A stretch of 9,499 nt of DNA from JBBQWZ01 sp043788745. GTDB lineage: Bacteria; Acidobacteriota; Terriglobia; Bryobacterales; Bryobacteraceae. The translations under genes and the position numbers were made by a program. Every line of letters starts with the position of its first letter. Position 1 is the stretch's first letter. Below are positions 1 to 5,754 of the stretch, one piece after another. Location: positions 1 through 9,499 of the forward strand of contig JAYVTO010000086.1 of NCBI GenBank assembly GCA_043788745.1, read 5' to 3'. Under the pieces are notes generated by a model that saw only the letters and a program-made list of their open reading frames with translations, ran no database searches and had not been told where the DNA came from.

Positions 1-48
1 CCGTATATGTGGCTCCTGTGCGGGTGGTCGAGTAACTGGAAGCCCCCC

Positions 49-146
49 GCTCACTTACGTTCGCGGTTCTTCGAGGGGGGGCCGCTCACTTACGTTCGCG
101 GTTCTTCGAGGGGGGGCCCGCTCACTTACGTTCGCGGTTCTTCGAG
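49..146. repeat. Three tandem copies of a 27-base GC-rich repeat
   Basis: Three identical 27-base units lie at 49-75, 84-110 and 120-146, spaced 35 and 36 bases apart. Each begins GCTCACTTACGTTCGCGG and ends in TTCTTCGAG, and each is followed by a run of G. Related copies recur about 5.3 kb away at 5390-5412 and 5428-5454, so this is a dispersed intergenic family and not only a local duplication. The units contain no strong hairpin and code for nothing recognisable. The G-run linkers differ slightly in length, as expected of slippage or unequal exchange. Confidence 0.85.
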
Positions 147-244
147 GGCAGGGGGGGTAGATCCGGGGCTGCTCGGGAAAAGGGCGTCGATATTTCTCGT
201 TCTATACCGAGGCTCCCGACCGCCGGATCCGGGAAATGGCAGCC

Positions 245-284
245 GAAAAAAGAAAACGGCCGGAGGCTGTCGCCTCCGGCCGTT
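245..284 (-). terminator. Rho-independent terminator of the PEP-CTERM gene
   Basis: A perfect 13-bp stem (255-267 pairing with 272-284; arm AACGGCCGGAGGC) closes a 4-base loop. Read on the minus strand it is followed at once by TTTTCTTTTTT (245-255). It starts 22 bases after the stop codon of the minus-strand gene at 306. Strong stem plus T-tract is the classic intrinsic terminator layout, and only the minus strand has the T-tract. Confidence 0.9.
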
Positions 285-305
285 GAACGAACAGATTACC
301 GAAGC

Positions 306-860
306 TTAGCTGCGGCGAAAACGGCGACCCGCGAGGCCGAGAGCCAGGAGGCCCGCGCCCATCAGGGACATCGTCATCGGCTCAGGAACCGCCGAGATTG
401 TGTAATCCAAGATCAGAACGCCGCTCGAAGAGGTCAACGTACCGCCAGTGACGGACGAGCTGAAAGTCATGTTGAACGCACCGAACGTCTGGCCGGGATT
501 CTGCGACGCAGAAATATTCGGGGTGGTTGGGCTGGCCGTGAAGCCGCCGCCGATTCCGCCGAACCCTGTGAGAGTATAAACGAGGCCACTGAAGCCGCCG
601 GCGGAACCCCACGTGAAGGTCACGATAGGATTCGGGCTGAGCGTCAGGATGGTTGAAGCATCACCCGTGCGGGTGATAAAGACATTCGTGAGCGCGTTGC
701 CGAACCCAGCATCGAGAGCCGGGCAGCCGATCGAACCGCTGCCAGTGCCGCTCGCGAGGTTACCGGTGTTACCGCAAACGATGGTGATGGCCGAAGCACT
801 GCCGCAGAACGCGACGAGTGCGACTGCCGTGAGCAGAGCCGTTTTCATAAAATTATTCAT
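306..860 (-). CDS. PEP-CTERM sorting domain protein (exported, surface/EPS-associated)
   Basis: This 184-residue protein has the full layout of an exosortase substrate. Residues 1-24 are a signal peptide (basic start, hydrophobic core, SASA cleavage site). A Gly/Ser/Thr-rich body with two cysteines (C29, C46) that could form a disulfide follows. The C-terminus has the VPEP motif at 158-161, a hydrophobic segment at about 163-178, and the basic tail RRFRR. In the known family, exosortase (EpsH/XrtA type) recognises this tail and the protein goes to the cell surface or exopolysaccharide. No exosortase is in this window. I chose the ATG at 860 because GGAGG lies 8 bases upstream; the ATG 33 bases further out has no such site. 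The body matches no domain I recognise, so its specific role is unknown. It is monocistronic, with its own promoter (959-988) and terminator (245-284). Confidence 0.9.
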   Translation of the reverse strand: MNNFMKTALLTAVALVAFCGSASAITIVCGNTGNLASGTGSGSIGCPALDAGFGNALTNVFITRTGDASTILTLSPNPIVTFTWGSAGGFSGLVYTLTGFGGIGGGFTASPTTPNISASQNPGQTFGAFNMTFSSSVTGGTLTSSSGVLILDYTISAVPEPMTMSLMGAGLLALGLAGRRFRRS

Positions 861-945
861 TCTTTCATCCTCCGAAGAGATCTCTCGTACCACCGAGTAC
901 CCCTACCTCCCCTCCGGAATACGGAAGAAGGGTAGAGAAACTCCC

Positions 946-976
946 TGGCACCTTCGTAAGTATATGGTGGGTGCCA
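946..976. promoter_or_regulatory. Inverted repeat flanking the PEP-CTERM -10 box (operator-like)
   Basis: TGGCACC (946-952) and GGTGCCA (970-976) form a perfect 7-base dyad with a 17-base centre. One arm sits in the promoter spacer and the other at the predicted transcription start, so the -10 box lies between them. Arm centres are 24 bases apart, a little over two helical turns. This position would suit a repressor site, but it is a single instance and no regulator gene is nearby. Confidence 0.4.
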
Positions 977-988
977 CCCGCGAGTCAA
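959..988 (-). promoter_or_regulatory. Sigma70-type promoter of the PEP-CTERM gene
   Basis: On the minus strand, TTGACT (983-988) and TATACT (959-964) are separated by 18 bases, close to the sigma70 consensus. The expected transcription start is near 952, giving an untranslated leader of about 90 bases that ends in the GGAGG ribosome-binding site. I looked for a sigma54 element (GG-N10-GC), which is known for some PEP-CTERM genes, and saw none here. Confidence 0.7.
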
Positions 989-1116
989 CATGTTTCTCAT
1001 AGGAAATCGCTGGTACTGTGCACTTTTTTTCGTGACAGTTGCGCGTCTATTCAAAGCGAAGATAATAGAAGACTTATGGTCCAAGGAATCTGGCCCTGGC
1101 CGAACTCATAGTACTA

Positions 1117-1146
1117 TTGACCAGCCCGATTTTCTGCTTCTATTCT
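1117..1146 (+). promoter_or_regulatory. Candidate sigma70 promoter for the aminotransferase gene
   Basis: TTGACC (1117-1122) and TATTCT (1141-1146) are separated by 18 bases. Predicted transcription would start near 1153, leaving a leader of about 97 bases before the ATG at 1250. There is no clear ribosome-binding site before that ATG, so the promoter and the start choice are both tentative. Confidence 0.5.
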
Positions 1147-1236
1147 TCTATCCTCAGGACTACGCTGGGTCTACGGCCAGGACCCGATCAGAAAACTTTG
1201 GTTCTGCTTGGATGTCACCGCTTTTGCCAAGTCGGC

Positions 1237-1242
1237 TACAAT
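1237..1242 (+). promoter_or_regulatory. TACAAT box 7 bases before the aminotransferase ATG
   Basis: TACAAT ends 7 bases before the ATG at 1250, and no Shine-Dalgarno sequence is present. That spacing would place the transcription start on the start codon, as in leaderless mRNAs. The matching -35 at 17 bases (GTCACC) is poor, so this competes with the better two-box promoter at 1117-1146. Confidence 0.3.
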
Positions 1243-1249
1243 CCAAAGC

Positions 1250-2542
1250 ATGCTTACACTCGCCTTGCTCGGTGGAGTCCCGGTACGGTCCCGGCCTTTT
1301 GGGCCATGGCCTGCCTCGAATCCTAACGATCTCGATCGACTGACGCAAGTTCTAACCTCAGGAAACTGGGGCGGTTATCCGTACCCCAACCGCCACGCCG
1401 CCGACTTCGCCACCCGCTTCGCAGCCCATCACGGTGCCGCTTACGGCTCTTGTGTAGCTAATGGAACAGTAGCAATCCTCATCGCCCTCCGTGCCATCGG
1501 CCTGGAGTTCGGCGACGAGGTGATCGTGCCCGCGTATACATGGGATGGAACGGCCACCGCGATCCTCGACGCCGGCGGCGTCCCGGTCTTCGCCGATGTC
1601 GATCCGGATTCCTACTGCCTCGACCCCGAGGCCGTCCGACGGGCGATCACGCCCAGAACGCGCGCCATCGTCCCGGTGCACCTGGCCATGCGCTTCGCCG
1701 ATATGGACGCGCTGGCCGCCATCGCCCGCGACTACAACCTGGCCATCGTCGAGGACTGCGCCCACGCCCACGGAGGCCAGTGGCGCGGCAAGGGCGCCGG
1801 CGCGATCGGCGACGCCGGCTGCTTCAGCCTGCAATCGAGCAAGCTCATGACCTCGGGCGAAGGCGGCATGGTCATCACATCGCGCCTTGACGTATTTGAG
1901 TTGATGCAATCCGTCATCAACTGCGGCCGCGCGAGCGGAACCGATACGTTCGGCCGCCGCATCACCGGCTCGAACTACCGCATCACGGAGTTCCAGGCGG
2001 CTGTCTTGCTGGGACAGTTGGAGCAATTGGCGGATCTGACGGCGCGGCGGGCCGCAAGTGCGGTCAGGCTTTCGAAGATGTTGGCGGCGATTCCGGGGAT
2101 TCGGCCGCTGCCGCCACAACCGCAAGTGACCCGCGAAGCGATCTATCAATATGTATTCCGCTACGACGAAGGCGACTCTGGCGTTTCGCGCGACATGTTC
2201 TGCGGGGCGATGGACGCGGAGGGGATTCCGAGCGACGGGCGGTTTTATGAGCCCGTCTATCGCAGCGATCTTTATAAGCCGTCCGCAAAGCACTTCCCGC
2301 AGTTAACTGGGCAGCAGGCGCATGTGGTGTGCCCGGTGTCGGAACGCGCCGCGTATCGCGAATCGGTATGGCTGCCGCATTTTTTGTTGCTGGATGAAAC
2401 CGGTGCCGAAGACATCGCGCGCGCCGTGCAAAAGGTGATGGAGAATCGAGAGGCGCTGCGCCAGGCCGATCCGGCTCTGGCGGCGTTGAAATCGATGAGC
2501 CGAGCCGACCGGCCGCGGGTGGAAGCGAAGAAGAATTACTAG
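1250..2542 (+). CDS. DegT/DnrJ/EryC1/StrS family PLP-dependent aminotransferase
   Basis: This 430-residue protein is a sugar/cyclitol-type aminotransferase. It opens with the family's GG-PVRS-PF-PWP pattern and GNWGG. The PLP site is clear: EDCAHAHGGQW with D169 (pairs with the pyridine nitrogen) and SSKLMTSGEGG with K198 as the Schiff-base lysine. GSNYRITEFQAAVL begins at residue 240. The combination VHLA...ADMDA, KLMTSGEGG and NCGR resembles the branch holding AHBA synthase and scyllo-inosose aminotransferases, so the substrate may be a ketocyclitol or nucleotide keto-sugar; that is inference. I start at ATG 1250 because the family begins just before the GG-PVR pattern. A TTG 42 bases upstream would add residues unlike the family. 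The tail after about residue 405 is charged and not conserved in pattern. MurQ follows 211 bases later. Confidence 0.88.
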   Translation: MLTLALLGGVPVRSRPFGPWPASNPNDLDRLTQVLTSGNWGGYPYPNRHAADFATRFAAHHGAAYGSCVANGTVAILIALRAIGLEFGDEVIVPAYTWDGTATAILDAGGVPVFADVDPDSYCLDPEAVRRAITPRTRAIVPVHLAMRFADMDALAAIARDYNLAIVEDCAHAHGGQWRGKGAGAIGDAGCFSLQSSKLMTSGEGGMVITSRLDVFELMQSVINCGRASGTDTFGRRITGSNYRITEFQAAVLLGQLEQLADLTARRAASAVRLSKMLAAIPGIRPLPPQPQVTREAIYQYVFRYDEGDSGVSRDMFCGAMDAEGIPSDGRFYEPVYRSDLYKPSAKHFPQLTGQQAHVVCPVSERAAYRESVWLPHFLLLDETGAEDIARAVQKVMENREALRQADPALAALKSMSRADRPRVEAKKNY

Positions 2543-2571
2543 GGCCGGAACGGCGTCGAGGCGCGCATGGA

Positions 2572-2624
2572 GCGGCACGAAGTGCCGCGGAATAAGCGCC
2601 CCGTTCGAAGCGCCGGGGCGCTTA
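2572..2624. terminator. Two tandem hairpins after the aminotransferase gene
   Basis: Hairpin one (2572-2588) has a 7-bp stem GCGGCAC/GTGCCGC with a GAA loop. Hairpin two has a perfect 11-bp stem (2593-2603 with 2614-2624, arm TAAGCGCCCCG) and a 10-base loop containing TTCGAA. They start 30 bases past the stop codon at 2542. Neither is followed by a T-run, so they may act as a pause or mRNA 3' stabiliser, or simply be a repeat element, instead of a standard intrinsic terminator. Confidence 0.5.
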
Positions 2625-2753
2625 CTTCGGTCGGGCTTCGTCCTCCCTTCGTGCGCGTCTCGACGCTGCGCTTTGCTGCTTTGTTGTTGCATTCCGCGAA
2701 ATGTGCACCGGGCGGATTTGCCGCGGCTTGGCTTATCGTCGGACACTGGTTGC

Positions 2754-3662
2754 GTGCAGTCTGAACTTCTTACCGGACTCCTTACCGAGCAGCGGAATCC
2801 GGCGTCCGCTCAAATCGACGAACTGCCCACGGAGGCGATGCTGCGCGTGATCCAGGCGGCCGATGCGGAGATCGCGGCGGCGGTGGCCAAAGAGATTCCG
2901 ACGATTGCGCGAGCGGTGGATGCGATTGTGGAGGCGCTGGGGCGCGGGGGGCGTCTCTTTTATATAGGAGCTGGAACGAGCGGGCGGCTGGGTGTGCTCG
3001 ATGCGTCGGAGTGTCCGCCGACGTTCAACGTTCCGGTTGGAGTTGTGCAGGGGATTATTGCGGGCGGCGATGCGGCGCTATCGCGAGCGACCGAGGCGAG
3101 CGAGGACGATCCGCAGCTGGGCGTTCGCGATCTGATCGCCGCGGGCTTCACCGCGAAAGACGTGCTGGTCGGTATCGCCGCCAGCGGCCGGACTCCGTAC
3201 GTGCTGGGCGCGGTCCGAAAGGCGCGGGAGCTTGGCGCGGTGACGGCGGGGATCAGTTGCACTCCGAATTCGCTGCTCTCGCAAGCTGTTGAGATCGCCA
3301 TTGAGCCGAAGCCGGGTCCGGAGGTGGTGACGGGATCGACGCGGATGCGGGCGGGCACGGCGACGAAGCTGGTGCTCAACATGCTGAGTACGGGAGCGAT
3401 GATCAAGCTCGGCTACACGTTCGGCAACCTCATGGTGAACGTACAACCGAAGAACGAGAAGCTGGTCGAACGCGCGCGGCGGATCATCGTGTCGGCAACC
3501 GGCGTCTCCGGCGAGCGCGCGGGGGAGTTGCTGGAAGCATCGGGGCGAAGCGTGAAGACGGCAATTGTGATGGCGCAGCGCGGCGTGGAGAGGGAGGAAG
3601 CGGAGGCGCTACTCAATGCCGCCGAAGGGCGCGTTGCACGGGCGATCACGGAGGGTGCATAG
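2754..3662 (+). CDS. murQ: N-acetylmuramic acid 6-phosphate etherase
   Basis: MurQ splits the lactyl ether of MurNAc-6-phosphate to give GlcNAc-6-phosphate and D-lactate, a cytoplasmic step of peptidoglycan recycling. The 302-residue protein matches the family along its length: LTEQRNPAS near the start, the SIS sugar-phosphate fold with GAGTSGRLGVLDASECPPT, IAGGDAAL, GIAASGRTPYV, GSTRMRAGTATKLVLNMLST and FGNLMV. The two acid/base glutamates of E. coli MurQ (E83, E114) align with E86 and E117. I chose GTG 2754 because it puts the first conserved residues only three positions later than in E. coli. The longer frame beginning further upstream adds 27 residues unlike the family. No strong ribosome-binding site precedes the GTG. 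murA follows after 75 bases on the same strand. No MurNAc transporter or kinase (AnmK) is in view. Confidence 0.95.
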   Translation: MQSELLTGLLTEQRNPASAQIDELPTEAMLRVIQAADAEIAAAVAKEIPTIARAVDAIVEALGRGGRLFYIGAGTSGRLGVLDASECPPTFNVPVGVVQGIIAGGDAALSRATEASEDDPQLGVRDLIAAGFTAKDVLVGIAASGRTPYVLGAVRKARELGAVTAGISCTPNSLLSQAVEIAIEPKPGPEVVTGSTRMRAGTATKLVLNMLSTGAMIKLGYTFGNLMVNVQPKNEKLVERARRIIVSATGVSGERAGELLEASGRSVKTAIVMAQRGVEREEAEALLNAAEGRVARAITEGA

Positions 3663-3686
3663 CGTAGCCTTCCCTTCTGGCACAGT

Positions 3687-3716
3687 TCTCGCCGGGATCC
3701 CAAGCTGTAGGCGAGA
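3687..3716. other. Hairpin in the murQ-murA gap
   Basis: TCTCGCC (3687-3693) pairs with GGCGAGA (3710-3716) across a 16-base loop that begins with the palindrome GGGATCCC. It lies between the murQ stop and the murA ribosome-binding site. There is no T-run, so it does not look like an intrinsic terminator, and read-through from murQ into murA is plausible. Confidence 0.4.
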
Positions 3717-3737
3717 GTAGGAAGCAAAGGAATTTAA

Positions 3738-5000
3738 ATGGATAAGTTTCGCATCACGGGCGGCACGCCTCTCGATGGCAGGATCGCGACGAGCGGCGCG
3801 AAGAACTCCGCGCTTCCGGCGCTGGCCGCTTGCCTTCTCACCGAAGAGCCTGTCACGCTCGAACGCATTCCCCGAGTGCGCGATATTCGCACGATGGAAG
3901 GCCTGCTGCGCCATACGGGCGCGAGCGTCGAGCCGGTTGGCGAGACCGGCGAAGTGCGCGTCCACGCGGCGAGCCTGCCGACGCCCGAAGCGCCGTACGA
4001 CCTGGTGAAAACGATGCGCGCCTCGAGCCTGGTGCTGGGGCCGCTGGTGGGCCGAACCGGAAGAGCGCGCGTGTCGATGCCCGGCGGATGCGCCATCGGG
4101 GCCCGTCCGATCGACCTGCACGTCTCGGCACTCGAGCAACTGGGTGCGCGCATTGAGCAGGAGCATGGCTACGTGCAAGCGGTGGCTCCCGAAGGCCTGC
4201 GCGGCGCGCGGGTTGCGTTCGAGCGCATCACGGTAACGGGTACGGAAGACCTGCTGATGGCGGCGGTGCTGGCGCGCGGCGAGACGCTGATCGAGAACGC
4301 AGCGCGCGAGCCGGAAGTGGCCGATCTCGCCGATCTGCTCATCAAGATGGGCGCGAAGATCGAAGGCGCTGGCACGTCGACGATTCGGGTCCAAGGCGTC
4401 GAGCGGTTGCACGGCACGCGCCACGCCATCATTCCGGATCGCATTGAAGCCGGGACGTTCCTGATCGCGGGGGCGATCAGCGGCGGCGATCTGCTGATCA
4501 CCGGCTGCGAGCCGGATCATTTGCGGGCGCTGATTACCAAGCTGGGGCAGTGCGGCGTGGATGTGCGGGAAGAGGCGGCGGGCGAGCTGCGCGTCCGCGG
4601 GGCCGCGCGGCTGCGCAGCGTCGATATGACGACAGAAGAACATCCGGGATTCGCGACCGACTTGCAGGCGCAGTACATGGCGCTGATGACGCAGGCCGAG
4701 GGCATATCCATCATTAAGGAAGCCATCTTCGAGAACCGCTTCATGCACGTGCAGGAGCTGGCGCGGTTGGGCGCGAACATCCGGATCGACGGGCGTTCGG
4801 CGCTGGTGGCGGGTCCGAGGAAGCTGAGCGGAGCGCAGGTGATCGCTTCGGATTTGCGCGCGAGCGCGTCGCTGGTGATCGCGGCGTTGGCGGCGAAGGG
4901 CGAAACGATCATCGACCGCGTGTATCACATCGATCGCGGCTACGAGCGGATCGAAGAGAAGCTGGCGAGCGTTGGCGCGAAGATCGAGCGGATGGCGTAG
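3738..5000 (+). CDS. murA: UDP-N-acetylglucosamine 1-carboxyvinyltransferase
   Basis: MurA transfers enolpyruvate from PEP to UDP-GlcNAc, the first committed step of peptidoglycan synthesis, in the cytoplasm. At 420 residues it has the usual family length. Key residues are all present with a constant shift of three after the first lobe: K22 (SGAKNSALP), the PEP-binding catalytic C118 in PGGCAIGARP (C115 in E. coli), D308 in HPGFATDLQAQ (D305), R374 in DLRASASLV (R371) and R400 in HIDRGYERIE (R397). The cysteine form is the fosfomycin-sensitive type; Asp-bearing forms are resistant. The ATG at 3738 is supported by AAAGGA with 6 bases of spacing. The gene follows murQ by 75 bases and ends before a long non-coding stretch. 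Confidence 0.97.
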   Translation: MDKFRITGGTPLDGRIATSGAKNSALPALAACLLTEEPVTLERIPRVRDIRTMEGLLRHTGASVEPVGETGEVRVHAASLPTPEAPYDLVKTMRASSLVLGPLVGRTGRARVSMPGGCAIGARPIDLHVSALEQLGARIEQEHGYVQAVAPEGLRGARVAFERITVTGTEDLLMAAVLARGETLIENAAREPEVADLADLLIKMGAKIEGAGTSTIRVQGVERLHGTRHAIIPDRIEAGTFLIAGAISGGDLLITGCEPDHLRALITKLGQCGVDVREEAAGELRVRGAARLRSVDMTTEEHPGFATDLQAQYMALMTQAEGISIIKEAIFENRFMHVQELARLGANIRIDGRSALVAGPRKLSGAQVIASDLRASASLVIAALAAKGETIIDRVYHIDRGYERIEEKLASVGAKIERMA

Positions 5001-5002
5001 GC

Positions 5003-5030
5003 GACGATGACCGTGACTCCATCGTCATCG
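5003..5030 (+). terminator. Hairpin directly after murA
   Basis: GACGATG (5003-5009) can pair with CATCGTC (5020-5026), or alternatively CGATGAC (5005-5011) with GTCATCG (5024-5030). It starts 3 bases past the murA stop. The two pairings are mutually exclusive and there is no T-run, so terminator function is only a guess from position. Confidence 0.4.
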
Positions 5031-5242
5031 GGCCTTGCGGACGCGGCTGTGCCGGTGCGGAGTCCGCGGGTTGACAGGTGGGGCTAGCGGGTTGTGGCGA
5101 GAGCGAAATTGGTTGACGGACTGGGTTAGCTCGGGCGCGGTCGGTATCGGTGAGATCCGCTCACTCTCCAGAAACCACGCCGTACGTTGTTGAATCATGG
5201 CAGCAGGGGGGCAAGCCGACGGCTGGTGAATCCGCTCCCGGC

Positions 5243-5331
5243 GCGGCCCTTCGGGCCGCTCTGGTCGCGGCTCGGATTTGGTGCATTTCACAATGAACAT
5301 CTCCTAAGCGTCCCCGCCCTGAAGGGTGGGG
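5243..5331. repeat. Pair of hairpins flanking a 52-base spacer, possible mobile-element remnant
   Basis: Hairpin A (5243-5259) is GCGGCCC/GGGCCGC with a TTC loop. Hairpin B (5312-5331) pairs CCCCGCCCT with AGGGTGGGG, nine pairs including one G-T, around a GA loop. Hairpin B resembles the short palindromes found near the ends of IS200/IS605-type elements, but no TnpA or TnpB sequence is present. On the minus strand AGGAG runs straight into an ATG (5298-5300), too close for normal initiation there, though it is 9 bases from an in-frame GTG. The downstream frame shows no known protein. Confidence 0.35.
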
Positions 5332-5374
5332 TGATCTTTGTTGCTGCTGTTCGCAACTGGTTTCTGGCGGTCAT

Positions 5375-5388
5375 GACGCGCGCGCGTC
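5375..5388. repeat. 14-bp perfect CG-rich palindrome
   Basis: GACGCGCGCGCGTC is a perfect palindrome containing an alternating CG run. It ends 2 bases before the first family repeat copy at 5390. Its function is unknown, and such runs arise readily in GC-rich DNA. Confidence 0.5.
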
Positions 5389-5389
5389 C

Positions 5390-5454
5390 GCTCACTTCGT
5401 TCGCGGTTCTTTGCTGGCGGGGTGGGCGCTCGGTTACGCTCGCGGTTCTTCGAG
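5390..5454. repeat. Two diverged copies of the left-end 27-base repeat
   Basis: Copy one (5390-5412) begins GCTCACTTCGTTCGCGGTTC, one base shorter than the left-end unit and lacking its end. Copy two (5428-5454) matches all 27 positions of the left-end unit with three substitutions. The start-to-start spacing of 38 bases is close to the 35-36 at 49-146, so the tandem arrangement is conserved along with the sequence. Confidence 0.8.
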
Positions 5455-5589
5455 AAGCGGGATGGCCGATTTTTTCCGGGCTTCCGACGGTTGGGCTAGG
5501 GCGTAAGCAGGTGCCGATTTTTCATCCTTCGTTCGTGGCGGGGCATTCCGTCCGGGGCAGCCGCTGGCGCGGTGCGGCGCGTTCGGTTT

Positions 5590-5629
5590 GTAGGTCGGAC
5601 CTAGTGGTCGACCTGGAGGTCCGACCTAC
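5590..5629. repeat. Perfect 13-bp inverted repeat (REP/MITE-like hairpin)
   Basis: GTAGGTCGGACCT (5590-5602) is the exact reverse complement of AGGTCCGACCTAC (5617-5629). The 14-base loop contains a second palindrome GGTCGACC (5606-5613), so the whole 40 bases could form a cruciform. The GTAGGTCGG...CCGACCTAC arrangement looks like a REP or small non-autonomous element. It is not followed by a T-run and lies 125 bases before the next gene, so it is unlikely to be a terminator. Confidence 0.65.
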
Positions 5630-5719
5630 CGGGGGCCAGGCGTTTTCGTCCGTGGCCTTGAAGCAGAGGTTGAATTTCCGAATTCACACGCTCGACGCGG
5701 TGCGCAGGAGTAGTATTTC

Positions 5720-5748
5720 AAGACACGATCTGCTCCGGTTGCTAAACT
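5720..5748 (+). promoter_or_regulatory. Promoter immediately before the DinB-like gene
   Basis: AAGACA (5720-5725; four of six match the -35 consensus) and TAAACT (5743-5748) are separated by exactly 17 bases. The -10 box ends 6 bases before the ATG at 5755, and no Shine-Dalgarno sequence is present. The predicted transcription start falls on the start codon, so the mRNA may be leaderless. Confidence 0.45.
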
Positions 5749-5754
5749 GTAGCT

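Larger units (their letters stand above)
1..305. other. Non-coding left end with repeats and a terminator
   Basis: I see no credible gene in this stretch. An open frame of about 100 codons crosses it, but it consists largely of the translated tandem repeat and has no ribosome-binding site or recognisable domain. The stretch holds a three-copy direct repeat (49-146), GC-rich spacer DNA, and the terminator hairpin (245-284) of the minus-strand gene that ends at 306. A weak 7-base inverted pair (160-166 with 223-229) lies between them and is probably chance. Confidence 0.7.
861..1249. other. Divergent intergenic region between PEP-CTERM and aminotransferase genes
   Basis: This 389-base region is more AT-rich than the flanking genes and contains no supportable gene. 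It carries a minus-strand promoter (959-988) with an inverted repeat around it (946-976), a plus-strand promoter (1117-1146), and a second possible plus-strand -10 element directly before the aminotransferase start (1237-1242). Short open frames cross the region on both strands, but none has a ribosome-binding site or a recognisable protein pattern. Confidence 0.75.
5001..5754. other. 754-base repeat-rich non-coding island
   Basis: I find no credible gene here. A plus-strand frame of 225 codons (5187-5864) and a minus-strand frame of 91 codons (5025-5300) cross it, but both lack recognisable domains; the first runs into the next gene and both are built from repeats. The island contains: a hairpin just after murA (5003-5030); two short strong hairpins (5243-5259, 5312-5331); a 14-bp CG palindrome (5375-5388); two copies of the family repeat (5390-5454); a 10-base direct repeat GCCGATTTTT (5465-5474 and 5513-5522); and a 13-bp-arm inverted repeat (5590-5629). 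The last 35 bases hold the promoter of the gene at 5755. Confidence 0.75.

Noticed and set aside
49..146. Possible CRISPR array
   Set aside because: Repeats of 27 bases are separated by only 8-9 G-rich bases that are nearly identical; real spacers are unique and longer, and no cas gene is present.
160..229. 7-base inverted pair GATCCGG/CCGGATC
   Set aside because: Arms are short and 56 bases apart in GC-rich DNA, so chance is the simplest explanation.
7..309. 100-codon plus-strand open frame at the left end
   Set aside because: It translates the tandem repeat into a repeated peptide, has no ribosome-binding site and matches no protein pattern.
860..1000. Sigma54 (RpoN) promoter for the PEP-CTERM gene
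   Set aside because: TGGCAC occurs, but no GC dinucleotide with the correct -12 context follows at the required spacing; the sigma70 boxes fit far better.
1358..2293. 311-codon open frame antisense to the aminotransferase
   Set aside because: It is a GC-rich antisense shadow; the plus strand there has complete PLP-enzyme motifs.
3609..4928. 439-codon open frame antisense to murA
   Set aside because: The His/Arg/Gln-rich composition is typical of antisense frames, and MurA on the plus strand is unmistakable with all catalytic residues.
5071..5118. TTGACA (5071-5076) and TTGACG (5113-5118) as promoter -35 boxes
   Set aside because: No acceptable -10 box lies 16-18 bases downstream of either, and no gene follows closely.
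5025..5300. 91-codon minus-strand open frame with AGGAG at its start
   Set aside because: AGGAG abuts the ATG with no spacing. The product is basic, Pro/Arg-rich and low-complexity, as expected of translated GC-rich intergenic DNA.
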